Origin: Phoronis australis
Taxonomy: Eukaryota; Phoronida; Phoronidae
Reading direction: 5' to 3'
Assembly: GCA_002633005.1 (NCBI GenBank)
Contig: NMRA01000247.1
Coordinates: forward strand, 323,382-387,381
DNA length: 64,000 nt
In this document: positions 1-12,900 of the stretch, in pieces
How positions within the stretch are numbered: position 1 is the stretch's first letter
Layout of the letters: each line of letters starts with the position of its first letter
The notes under the pieces: generated by a model
Database searches by the model: none
Seen by the model: the letters and a program-made list of their open reading frames with translations, nothing else
Told to the model about the DNA's origin: nothing
Program-made: the position numbers and the translations under genes

Positions 1-38
1 AAAAAGTACATAGCAGCAAATATTAAGGCCAGACTCAC

Positions 39-142
39 CTGCATCACATAAATCGGTTGGTAGGCCGAGTCCCTCAGAGCCACAATAGTATGAGCTGGGG
101 CAGGGGGAGCAGTCATCCACTGACTGGCCCATGCTGTCATTC
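39..142 (-). CDS. Exon 29: last exon seen; gene continues left
   Basis: The acceptor is TTCTGTAG and the donor GTGAGT at 38-37; 104 bases, ending in phase 1. It encodes NDSMGQSVDDCSPCPSSYYC and LCDAG. The donor shows that more exons lie outside the window. Confidence 0.8.
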
Positions 143-873
143 CTACAGAAGCAAGGAGGCAAATATATCAATCAAAATGTTCAAGGTGAACACTCTTACC
201 TTGGTAAGGTATGACACTTCACTCAGTTTCAACGAAAAGTGGGGAATCTTAAAGCAATTCCTAAAAGTGGTGAGAACAGTGTATAAATCATAGTATCTCA
301 AAGTTCAACATCAATCGAATGGATCAGCCATTCTTGAGATATCATGTTCCAAAGTTAGCCAAGTTTGGACACTTTTCAAGGGCTCTACATAATATTAAGT
401 GAACCCTGTGGTTTGTGGTGGATGATCATTCCACACAGCCATCAATCAAACCTTAAGCATTAATCATGCTTCAAAAGGGGTCATTAAATATGTTCCCAAA
501 CTTGGAAAGGTTGCCAAGGGTTTCACACAAGACTTGAAATCACACTACAAACCTGTAGTATCCCTTAGGACACTTGTGCTGCGTACAATACTGTGTCCCA
601 TTAGGGCAACAGTGACCATGTGGGTAGGGGAAGATTTCATATGTGGTGGTATTGTCTGGACAGTAGTAGCCAGCTGGACACGTGAAGCACACCGATTGAC
701 CAGTGATATTGTTGTATGTGCCATATGGACATTCCAGGGGGTAAGAAGTGCCCGACGGGCAGTAGTGACCAATTGGACATGGTCCTTCGATGTCAGCAGC
801 AACGTCTGAAAAAAGCAAATAATGCAGACATAAAATAAAAATAATCAACAAAACAGAATCTCAAAATTTTTAG

Positions 874-917
<44 letters not shown>

Positions 918-3900
918 CATGTGCGTGCGTGTGTGGTTGAAACTTTAAATGTTAAAAACTACTGATAAACTCAACAAAAAGAGAACTTACCTGTCGGATT
1001 TGGTAGTATGTTTCCATAGAGACAATAGAACCCAGGGTCACATGGTCCTGTAGCATTGGTTAGACCCTCACTAGCACAACATGACCCCAGCGGGCAGGGC
1101 CAGCAGTCCTGCTCCTTTGCATCCGTTGTGTTGCAACGCAGTGTCCCATTAGCGCACATGATAGGGTCTTCTGTCTGTCGGGGGCAGTCCCTGGGGGACA
1201 GGGACCACCCACACCGCTTGATGTCTCATTGGTAGGCGCACTCTCATTACAGCCTGGAAATGTTCATGGGTTTCAAGTGGCATAAAAGTTTTTAATTCTC
1301 TACAGAAATTTTATACTGGCATTCAGGTCCCAAGTTTTTGAATACAAGTATGAAATTTAAGCAAAATTTTGCACACATTACTGTACTCTCAAGAATTCTT
1401 GATACAGTTCAAAAAATGAATTACTGAAACTTTTGCATCAAAAATAATGAAACACAATTATTAAAATCTGAATAACTCACTAAGATTTAATAATTTCTAG
1501 ACTAAAAATGAAAACTGTTTTAGTGTAATAAAAAAAGCAGTTTTCTCAAAAACCTTTATTCACTCAATATTACCAATAAAAAGGATCATCATAAACTACA
1601 GAATTTTGAATAGCCAGCTAATACTACTTGTGTAGATAACACAATCATCACTCACATGTCTGCAGATCCCAGCAGCAACATGTGAGTGATGAATGTGTTA
1701 GCATGTGTTCCATGAAGGAAAAACTATACCTGCTTTACAGTAGAAGCCAGCGTCACAGACTCCAATACCAGTGCCATTCACACTGGTGTCAAACACAGTG
1801 GAGCCAGGTTTGCAGCAGTAATACCCTCTGTCACAAGGGCGGCAGTCAATTTCCTTGGACATTCCTGTGAATGAGATTCTATATGAACCGCAAGATTTAC
1901 CATCTCTGACAGAGTGTACTTAATGGGCTTCAAAAAGACACTGTTCCCAGTTTTCAAAGTAAAAACCAAGAAGTCAGCCTACAACAGCGTTGTTTCATCT
2001 GCAGCTTAGATTCCACTTCAGTTGGCCAAACTACAACACATAACGAGAGCGCTCGGAGGAGCGACACTTGGCGGAATTAATGGAAAAGACGACGAACACA
2101 ATATCATTCATGTGACTAGCAAAGAAATCAAATAGAGAGCATACCATCAACTACAATAAAGAATGAAAGCCCGTTCAAAACTCTATCTAAAGTGGTAGTT
2201 TGGCAAACACGATAACATACAATCAACTACAATAATGAACAATAGATGGCGCAACATAACGGTCCAGTCTGCAGTAGGACAGTGCTGGCTGGGTCAGTCT
2301 GGGTCAACTAGGCATAACCAAAATAAAGTGAACTGAAAGCCAGCCAGCTGCGTCTTCTCATTGGTGACTGAAGGAACAACGGCATTCGAAAATCTCGAAT
2401 AATTCAAAAGTAGACGTTGTAGCGCAAAATGGAAAATATCTTCTGAAAGCCCGTCCACAACTCTACGTACTTTGATAGAGCATACAATCAACTATAATAA
2501 AGAACAATAGATGGCGCAACATCACGGACGAGGCATGCTTTGCAGTAGGACAGTGCTGGCTGGGTCAGTCTGGGTCAACTAGGCATAACCAAAACAAAGT
2601 GAGCTGAAAGCCAGCCAGCTGCGTTTGAACAACGGTATCCGAAAATCTCAAATAATTCAAAAAGTAGACGTCGTAGCGCAAAATGAAAAATATCTCCTGA
2701 AAGCCCGTTCAAAACTCTATCTGAAGTGGTAGTTTGGCAAAAATCAAAAAAATTTTCGAGAAAATTGAAAATTTGCCGTTTTTTTTCAAATTCAAATAAC
2801 TCGAAAACGGTAAGTCTGAGAAATACGCTCTCGCAGACTTTTTGAAAGGCCATACTTTAAGGAATCCACATGCAAAACTTCACGTCATTTGCTCTTCCCA
2901 TAAAAAATGCGACACCAGAGCGATTGAAACTGTGTGAACATGCCCCACAGCTGCCATCTTGAAAGTGATTTCCGGTTCAATAATTTTTTATAAAAGCTTA
3001 TTAAACTCAACAAACACGTGACTAGTTTGAAAGTGATTGGTTTGCAAATGCGCCCTCTACAGGAGAAAATGTTTTTAGCCATATTTCGGGGTGCGCATGT
3101 GCCACGTCCAATATTTCCGCCATCTTGACCCGGAAGTCGACGATTTTCTGCACAATTGTAGCACATGCGTTCTAGTATATTCCTACCGATTTTCAGCCAT
3201 GTAGGTCGAAAAATGCGGCCTTTACGAGCATTTGACTGTAAAATCGGATACAAAATGGCCGCCATGTCCGCCATTTTGTATCCGATCATGACCAAAAACA
3301 ATAGGCTTCCAGGACTTACCAATCTACACGTTGTGTGAAAATTTCGCGAAAATCGGACGAAAATTGCTACCTGTAGAGTGCGAACAAACAAAAAAAAAAA
3401 AAACTTGCTGTCAGATCAACATACTTGGCGGAAGAATTCCGCCAAGTAATAACGCTGTCCCAGATTAAATGGCAATAGAACTCTCCTTTGTCCCAGAAAG
3501 AACCTGACCTAGTTTTGGAAAACAGGCACATTTTGGTGGCTCTCATTGATGTCGGGAAGGCGAAGAATTCAGATCACGCATTCACGGGTATTATTCCAGT
3601 TTATCAAACTTTTTCACATCAGAGTTGCAGCCCACAGCACAGCAGTAATACTTTTTTGGCATAAGGGACGAATAGAGTAACGTAACCAAGAAAAACTTGT
3701 CAAGAATCAGACAACAAATAACATGTAAAACTCCAGGGGCATGAAAACGAGGCAGCAAATGTGCCAAAGGGATGTTAATGGCATTATGGGTAAATACACA
3801 GAGATTCGAATGTTGCTGTGTACTCCGGGAAGGCCCTGTTCATTCACTAATTGAAAGTAACTGCCCTATTTCATTTTTAATTGGTTTGTAGCAAATCAAA

Positions 3901-6900
3901 CTGGTATTAGGGCATATACCAGGCTTCTGGTTTCTGTTAACCGACTAATTGATATATAAGAAAACACAAGTACCTTTGTAAGGATTGTAAGTTCCTGTTG
4001 GACATTTAGGCTAGCTGGCTGTGGTGTTCTCTGGACAGTAGTGGCCTCGAGGGCACTCAAGAGCAGGGTTCTCTTCAACGCAGTAAAATCCAGCAGGGCA
4101 GAGGAAAGAAGACATCTGTGTAGCGTTAGCCATACTACCTGCTGGGCAAGGCTTGGCAACACCTGGTGGCAAATAATGGACTTAAGTACAGAAAACATAG
4201 ACTGGGAATTTAAAATCACACAGAGAAAAGGATATTGAGTTAAATACATCATTCTGTTTAAATATATCAACAACATAAATTAAAAACAAAACTTTGGGAA
4301 TATTTTGATGGCTAAATGCTACTTAAACATTAGGCACATGAGGTGGTGTTCCTATAAAAGCAAATATAACATGTATTACTAACAAAATGATGGCTTTAAA
4401 CATATTTTTTTCAACAATGTTGCTCAACACTACACTTCCACTATCAACTACTGTACCACCAGTTGCAGAAACCATAAATTCATAATTCCTTTTCGCAACC
4501 AAGTACAGGAGGAAAAAACACTTTCAATGTCAAAGGGTCTCCAAAAATTGGCCAATCACTAGTGAACAGTACGCAGCAGCTCACTCTGCAGTGTATTTGA
4601 AAGACATTGTATTCACAGTTCAGCTACAGAATTTGTTTTTGTGGATAAAGTTCAAGGGTTTAAGCACCAATAAAGTTAGTGTGTTGGCATAGAACTGATT
4701 TGCTTCTTCCTTGCAGAATACATTATATGCTAAAAGCAATTAGACACAATGTAGTTTACACAATCTTAACCACCATTTCCCATCATAACAAAAATACTAC
4801 TCAATAACCGATTTCTGGTCATGACTGGCAGGTATTATTATTGACAATTTTCATAGCACCGAGCCGTCATGATGGTGAACTGAGCTATGGACATCCCATG
4901 CATTTGCATCCAATTACTTTTGGCATGTACTGTATCCATCAAATTACTTGGTAAACAAGTCACTAAGAACCCTACCTGTTCCTTCAGGGCAATGGTAGTT
5001 CTCTGGACATATTGTGCCAGTCACGCCACCATCATCTGGCTTGTCTGTCGAGGCACCTCCTTTACAGTAGTACCCTGGGGCACACAAACCATTTGGTGCT
5101 GTTAATGCCTGTCTAACCGCATCACAGCTGATACAGTCCGACTCTGCCTGCAATCCAGTGCCATTGGAATATATCCTGTTCTTACATGGATACAAGTTGA
5201 AGTCTGAAGTACCCTCTGGGCAGTAGTATCCTTCTGGACAGAGGCCGCCACTTGCGTCACTGCCATCTGGAATGATTGTGGATGCATTCCCAGTACAGTA
5301 GTGTCCAGCACTGCACCTTTCATCGGGCAATGTCAGTCCGACCTTTGTACATGCCCAACCGGGCTTGCAAATGGCGCAATGAGAGACTGCATAGCGTCCT
5401 TGTTCGTTCAAGTACATACCAATTGGACACGGAGTGGGAATTTCGCTGCCCAGTGGGCAGTAATGACCAGTAGGGCAGATGACAATAACAGCTGAGCCAG
5501 AGACATTACAATAATAGCCCTGGGGACAAATCTCGCATGAGGAGGACCGAGCTGCTTGCTGGAATTGACCACGGGGACATGGCTCTTGTTTAAATGAACC
5601 CTCAGTGCTGTAATGGCCAGGTTGGGTATCATACTGTGTGGCCACTTTTGCTCCACCTGTGCAGTAATAACCAGCAGCACACTTTGCAGTGGCTCCAGTA
5701 CCACTGGAACCAGCACAGAAAAAACCTGGTGCACAAGGTATGCAGTCGAAACTAGTCTTGGCACCAGATGAGGGACTGTAGTAGCCTTCGTCACAGAACT
5801 GACCCGTGGCACTCCCTGGTGGGCCATAGAATCCAGCCGGACAGAGCCCTCCCGTGGAGCCATCTGGAGGTGCCGAAGTGTAGGCTTTCTCACGACAGTA
5901 GAAGCCCGCATCACAGACATCAGTGGGTGCAGTACGTCCAATGCCATCACAGTAGTAGCCTTCAGGGCAGGCAGTGCAGTCTGTGCTACGTCGTAAGCCT
6001 GTAGAATTGCCATAAGTACCCAAAGGACATGACTGGGCCTGGGTGCTGCCACTGACACTGAAGTAACCCCGCGGGCAATCTTTAGGCAGAGGAAGACCTT
6101 CCTCATCGCAGTAACCACCAGACAAACACTCGGTACAATCCTGAAAAGATTCTGTGGCCGACCCGTTTCTGTAAAATCCAATGGGACATGGGAAGGAATT
6201 GTTGGCTCCAGTGCCAAGAGGACAGTAATATCCCGCTGGACATGGACCAGCTGGATCACTTAATCCTTCTATATCACAGTATTCCCCAGCAATACACTGC
6301 TGGCATTCAGATTCTTGCTTCAAACCATATTCAGCATTAAATGTCCCAATGGGACATGGGACCGGATACGGGTTGACATCCCCACAATAGTGCCCCTTGC
6401 GATACTCGTCATTGATCAAATCAGGTTGGTAATACATTCCGGGGGGACACTCCACACCAGCAGGACAAACTCGCTTGGAAAGCATCAATGTTTTACTGGT
6501 TGTGTTGCTGTTGAGGTAGTAACCCGCTTCACAATTAGAACAAACGGAGGCACCACTGTCCGAGTAGTTGCCCTTCTCACAGGGAACTGGGTCGATGACA
6601 GCATTCATGGGGCAGTAGTAACCAGCAGGGCACGCTGAACAGTAGGTGATGTTCTTGCCGCTGAAGTCAGCACTGTAAGTACCACTGAAATAAAGAGTAT
6701 TGCTTTATTACCACAAGCACTCTTCTGTCATGTGAGCACTTAGTTTGGTCTTGGGCAAGTTTTGTTGTTTTAAAAAACATAAAAAACTAATTTTGACTAG
6801 AAAAATTACAAAGTAACCTCAATTAATCAATCAAGCTTCAGTTGCCAAAATGAACCTGAGATACATTTTTAATTTGATAATAGTTGCCATATTGTTAGAA

Positions 6901-9900
6901 CAGTAAGCACAGACTGGCTTAAGGAACAATACTACTGCACAGGAATCCTGCACACCATTGAGAATTGTCGATATGATCGGATACATTATCCAGTTGAATG
7001 TTTCTAGGATGGATAAGGAAACTTCTATTTCAAATTTGCGTTACGTAACTAACTAAAATTTTTACCATACAGTGCTAGCATTAAAAATGTTACCAAGAAT
7101 TCTCACCAAAGTGCAAGGCATGACATGTAATGCAACATTATTTGATCACAGGGTTTGGTGAGAAAATAGATGCATATTGAGAATAACCAGCAGGTTGAGA
7201 ATATGCATCTAACTCATTTTCACTGCATACATAACTATGAGGACAGTGTAAACTACACCACTGTCAAAATTGAAGTTGCCTTGCTTCATGCTATAAACAT
7301 TCCCACTAAATAAGATTGGTCCTAACCCCGCTTGTCAAGGTAAACAGTGGGGTTTGGAAAATTGAACTAGACCATATTTATCCACCTTGGCCGAGTCGCG
7401 CTCGGCTCACAATCAAAGGGATGCCGCCGCTGCTCTATTCAACAAGTCACCAGTGAGGATAATTGGCTTCGCTCATGCGGATATTATCAGCTGATTACAA
7501 TCTACCTAGCAGACTGTACTTTTTATGGAGAGAGCTTTACGTATTTTTTACTGAAATACTTGAAAAGAGGAGCGAAAACAAATATGAGTACAACTTTGAA
7601 TTTTTCAAATCGGCCCAGGATAAGAGATTTTGCAACACAGCAACACTCACCATTACTTTCATTCGGCACGCACGAATACAAAAATATAGGACCCAAGTTA
7701 TTTAGATTTTGGAACACATGCATTGCAATATTCAAAATACGTTTATTATGAATCTTACAAGCTGTAAAACGACGTTGTTTAATTTCATTGTGCTCATTCA
7801 TTGTCATCCGTCAAATCAGCAATTTTCGAGATGTGATCTGCGGCGTGCGCAAAACACATGATTGTTATGTTCCTGAAGTACGAAAATTAAGAAACTTTAG
7901 CATGCTATTATTATTGACAGGGACACGATAAAACGAATTTGGATTTTGACTACAGTCTTGACACAGCGAGCTGGCTGACCACTGCGTCAGTGTCTCCGTT
8001 AGACCCAGAAATTGCATACAGCCCGGGTAGTTCACCTCGTCCCCAACATGAAGATCGAGCCTCGGAGTCGGACTGTTAATACTCCACGGTAGAGCTAACG
8101 ACCGTCGGCCTGTGCACACAAAATCTGTGAGTTAACCAGCACTCACCTTGCACGTTGCAGCCATTTAAGTGAAAAACAATCAAGTAAACGCCATTTTCTT
8201 GCATAATCCTCCGCCTTTTGTAACAAAAAAGTCTGTCGTCGATGACCCGCACATGCAGGCTCACTCACTTTCATACGCAGACGAACTTCAAAACAAACGT
8301 CACGTGACAACAACATGTGTGTTCATCCAGAAATTTTTTTCGTGTTGTGGGGTACGATGTAGTGCAAATTTGAACTTAATCGCAATTAATCTGGACTCCA
8401 CATGAACTTTAAAAATTGTAAAACATAAGAAAGATTTCAGGTAATTTGTTGAGTCGAAACTATATTTTTATTCAAGAGTTCAAGTTTTCCTATTGACGAT
8501 CGCGATTCAGCGACGCATCAGTCGTTAAGTTTTCGCCCTGTGATTAGCACAATTTTTTGAAAAATTATCGTAATTTAACAACGGAAGTTGATAGCAATGC
8601 ACCACAATTTTGTAGAAAGACTGTCATAGGCTACAAGTACGTCACAGAGCGTAAATTTGATGAATCCTAGCTTCCAATTTTACCTGTTTGGGAAACCGGG
8701 TTTCAACTGCCGTAGGCTACAATAAGCGTCCGCTCCCGGTGAAATAAATTTTTCTTAGCCTTTGTTTGAGCCAATACAGTATACAGCTTTCCAAGAAAGC
8801 TAGGTGATGCTATGACATTATTCTTTGTTGCATTAGTCTTGGCTAATTATCATTTTATGGCCTGGTCATCCATTCAGCCAAAAGTAGTTCCAGAGGTGGC
8901 TTATCAGCCATTTATTCACGCATGCTGACTCACAATAGAAGCCTGATAAGAGTGAAGGTGAATAAATGGGGTGTTTCTACAGTTTCTTGTGGTAGTGGAT
9001 GTGTTCACGACATGCTTAAAATGCTGAAAAACATTTGTCAATGAGAATTATTTGTCTTTTTAAGCCTGAGAAACAAATTTCCTGCCATAGCACTAGCAGT
9101 TCTGAATATAACACAGGTGGTTGTGAACTCACGGTGGACACTCTGTGGGCAGTACAGAGGCTGCTGGACAGTAGTGACCCTTCCAACATGGCAGGCACTG
9201 CTCCCACTTGTGATTACCTGTGTTGTTACTGAGTGACCCTGCATGACACGGGTTAGAGGTGGCGCTGTGTGCCTGCAATGAAACCATACAGTGACACCTA
9301 GTGGGAATAGCTGCAAGTCTGAATTGTAAACTTACCATATATTTTACTAAAGTCTGCAAACCAAAAATTTGCATATAGGTTCTCAATAAGAACACGTAAC
9401 TCTCACCAATTAATAATCAATGTTGTAATATAATAGGTAAAACAATAATTCACCAACATGCGTACATTGCATTAGCACTCGTCTGTCAACCCTAAGTATA
9501 GACAAATAAAAAAGATCAGTCATGTAAAACCTGGTCCCAGAAATATTTCAACATCGCTAATACCAGAAAGAACAAACCCTGCATCACGAATGCCTGTCGA
9601 GAACTTTCATAAAGTTAAACACAGTGAATTTATTCACAATGAAGACAAAACCACTGGTGACCCTATTGTTGATGAAAACGTAGTGAAAACACAACTATAA
9701 AGTAACAAAACGTCATGCACCATTGCCTGTCCCACACATGGAAAATGCAACAGCTGCTCATTTTGTCAAATATAGATTGGGAAACACCACCATTGAACTC
9801 AAAACATGAGTTGCAGTGCTAATCAACAAATGCAATCCTGACATTATTGTTACGAATAAGAATGAAAGTTCTGTTCAAGCTGGCAATGCAGTAATTAGAT

Positions 9901-12900
9901 CCTTTCAATAATCGACGCCAATCACGTTCACAGTAAACTCATTTGCAACAAGGACTAACTGATGGGTTTGGTAGCCCTCTGTTGTCAGCGTCATAGGAAC
10001 ACACCTGCCAAATTTCAAGAAAATCCTGCAAGAGTCTAGGAGATACAGCAGTGAATACCGGACAGTGTTTGCTGGATGCAGGCCTCGGATGCTCCGACAG
10101 AGACAGAATGACTTAAGTATGCGCGGACAGCATAGTGGGTGCATAATAAATACTGTACACTGAATGCATTATTCATGGATAAAGATCATAGCAAATAACA
10201 AAAACACTAATTATACATGCAAAGTAAACAGTACCTTCTGGACGCCAGTGGCCCTTGGCACAGATTCCTGTTGGTTCTGGGCTGCCTTCTATACAATACA
10301 TTGTCCGAGGACACACATAGCATTCTTCCACCATCTTCAAGTTTGGTTCGTCCATGTTCCAGCTGGACAAGGATGTGATGTCTCCGTAGGGGTCCTCTTT
10401 GGAGTAGTGACCCTTGGCACAGGCAATAGGAGGTTGTTGTGTCCCACCTGACCAAACTCATCAAAGTTCAGCTGAGATCAGGTCAGCTTATGGTGTGTTG
10501 TATTGGAAAATAATCTTAATAATTAAACGATAGACAATAACATTCATCCAGGTGAACAACAAGTTGTGAAAAATCATGTCGTGAACACAGCCACTACCAC
10601 AAGAAACTGTAGGAACACCCCATTTATCCACCTTCACTCTTATCAGGCTTCTATTTTGAGTCAGCATGCGTGAATAATTGGCTGATAAGCCACCTCTGGA
10701 ACTACTTTTGGCTGAATGGATGACCAGACCATGAAATGATAATTAGCCAAGACCAGTTACTAATGCAACAAAGAATAATGTCATAGCATCACCTAGCCTT
10801 GATGGAAAGCTGTATACTGTATTGGCTCTAATAAACGCTTATAAAAATTCATTTCACGGGGAGGGGACGCTTATTGTAGCCTACGGCAGTTGAAACCCGG
10901 TTTCCCAAGCGGGTAAAATCGGAAGCTAGGATTCATTAAATTTACGCTCTGTGACGTACTTGTAGCCTATGACAGTCTTTCTACAAAATTGTGGTGCATT
11001 GCTATCAACTTCCGTTGTTAAATTACGATAATTTTTCAAAAAATTGTGCTCATCACAGGGCGAAAACTTAACGACTGATGCGTCGCTGAATCGCAATCGT
11101 CAATAGGAAAACTTGAACTCTTGAATAAAAATATAGTTTCGACTCAACAAATTACCTGAAATCTCTCTTATGTTTTACAATTTTTAAAGTTCATGTGGAG
11201 TCCAGATTAATTGCGATTAAGTCCAAATCTGCGCTATATCGTACCCCACAACACGAGAAAAATCTCTGGATGAACACACATGTTGTTGTCACGTGATGTT
11301 TGTTTTGAAGTTCATCTGCGTAATGAGAGTGAGTGCCGGAGCGTGCGTGTGCGGGTCATCGACGACAGACTTTTTTCTTACAAAAGGCGGAGGATTATGC
11401 AAGAAAATGGCGTTTACTAGATTGTTTTTCATTTAAACGGCTGAAACGTGCAAGGTGAGTGCTGGTTAACTCACAGATTTTGTGTGCACAGGCCGACAGT
11501 CGTTAGCTCTACCGTGGAGTATTTATTAATAGTCCAAGGCTCGATCTACATGTTGGGGACGAGGTGAACTACCCTGGCTGTGTGAAATTTATGGGACTAA
11601 CGGAGACACTGACGCAGTGGTCAGCCACCTCGCTGTATCAATACTATAGTCAAAATCCAAATTCGTTTTATCGTGTCCCTGTCAATAATAACGGCATGCT
11701 AAAGTTTCTTAATTTTCGTACTTCAGGAACATAACAATCACGTGTTTTGTACACATACGCGCATGCCGCTGATCACATCTCGGAAATTGCCGATTTGACG
11801 GATGACAATGAATAAGCCCAATGAAATTAAACATCGTTTTACAGCTTGTAAGATTTATAATAAACGTATTTTGAATATTACAATGCATGTGTTCCAAAAT
11901 CTAAATAACTTGGGTCCTATATTGCTGTATTCGTGCGCGCCGAATGAAAGTAATCGTGAGTGTTGGTGTGTTGCAAAATCTCTTATCCTGGGCCGATTTG
12001 AAAAATTCAAAGTTGTACTCATATTTGTTTTCGCTCCTCTTTTCAAATGTTTCAGTAAAAGCTGCTTAAAACTCTCTCCATAAAAAGTACAGTCTGCTAG
12101 GTAGATTGTAATCAGCTGATCATATCCGCATTAGCGAAGCCAATTATCCTCGGTCGTGACTCGATGAATAGAGCAGCTTGGCGGCATCCCATTGATCGTG
12201 AGCCGAGCGCGACTCAGCCAAGGTGGATAAATACGGTCTAGTTCAATTTTCCAAATCCCACCGTTTACCTTGACAAGCAGGGTTAGGACCAATCTTATTT
12301 AGTGGGACTGTTTATAGCATGTACAATCAAAAGTTCACGCGGGACACTTGTTTGAGACACTGGACGTGATAGTAATGGTCAGAGAAAGTTCTTGGTTTGA
12401 GCAAAGTGTCAGAGATCCTATCTGGATTAAAGCCAAGAAACCCTAAGTGAACAAAAACGGAGAGATCAAAGTTAAGTTGTCTGACGCTCCGGAGCCTCCC
12501 AATTGTCTATGGACACCAGCAAAGGGAAACGAAATTTTTGCAGGAACCTGTCAGTCATCAATCCCCAATAGTTTCAGAAGTTTAGGTTTGGAATTTTTTG
12601 TATCTACTCCTAATGTTTTATTGCTGATATTAAGAAACCTCCAAACAACAAGAAACTTTATGATGATCAAAAATGTTCATTTCATTTTTTTGTTTTTATT
12701 GCAGCCGCTTCAACATAATTTACGCAGAAAACAAATAAGCCAACTAATTTCACAACTTTTGACCTGAAATCAACAAGCACAGAAACGTTAACGTTTACAA
12801 ATGAATCACTTAACTCACCTGTTCCTTTACAAGTGAATCACTTAACTCACATGTTCCCTTACAAGTGAATCACTTAACTCACCTGTTCCTTTACAAGTGA

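Noticed and set aside
2885-3391. 168-codon minus-strand open frame
   Set aside because: It runs through repeat sequence with a perfect hairpin, has no recognisable domain, and composition explains the long frame.
5408-6259. 283-codon minus-strand open frame overlapping exon 24
   Set aside because: It is a shadow of exon 24 in another frame; the cysteine-repeat frame is the one with splice sites and motifs.
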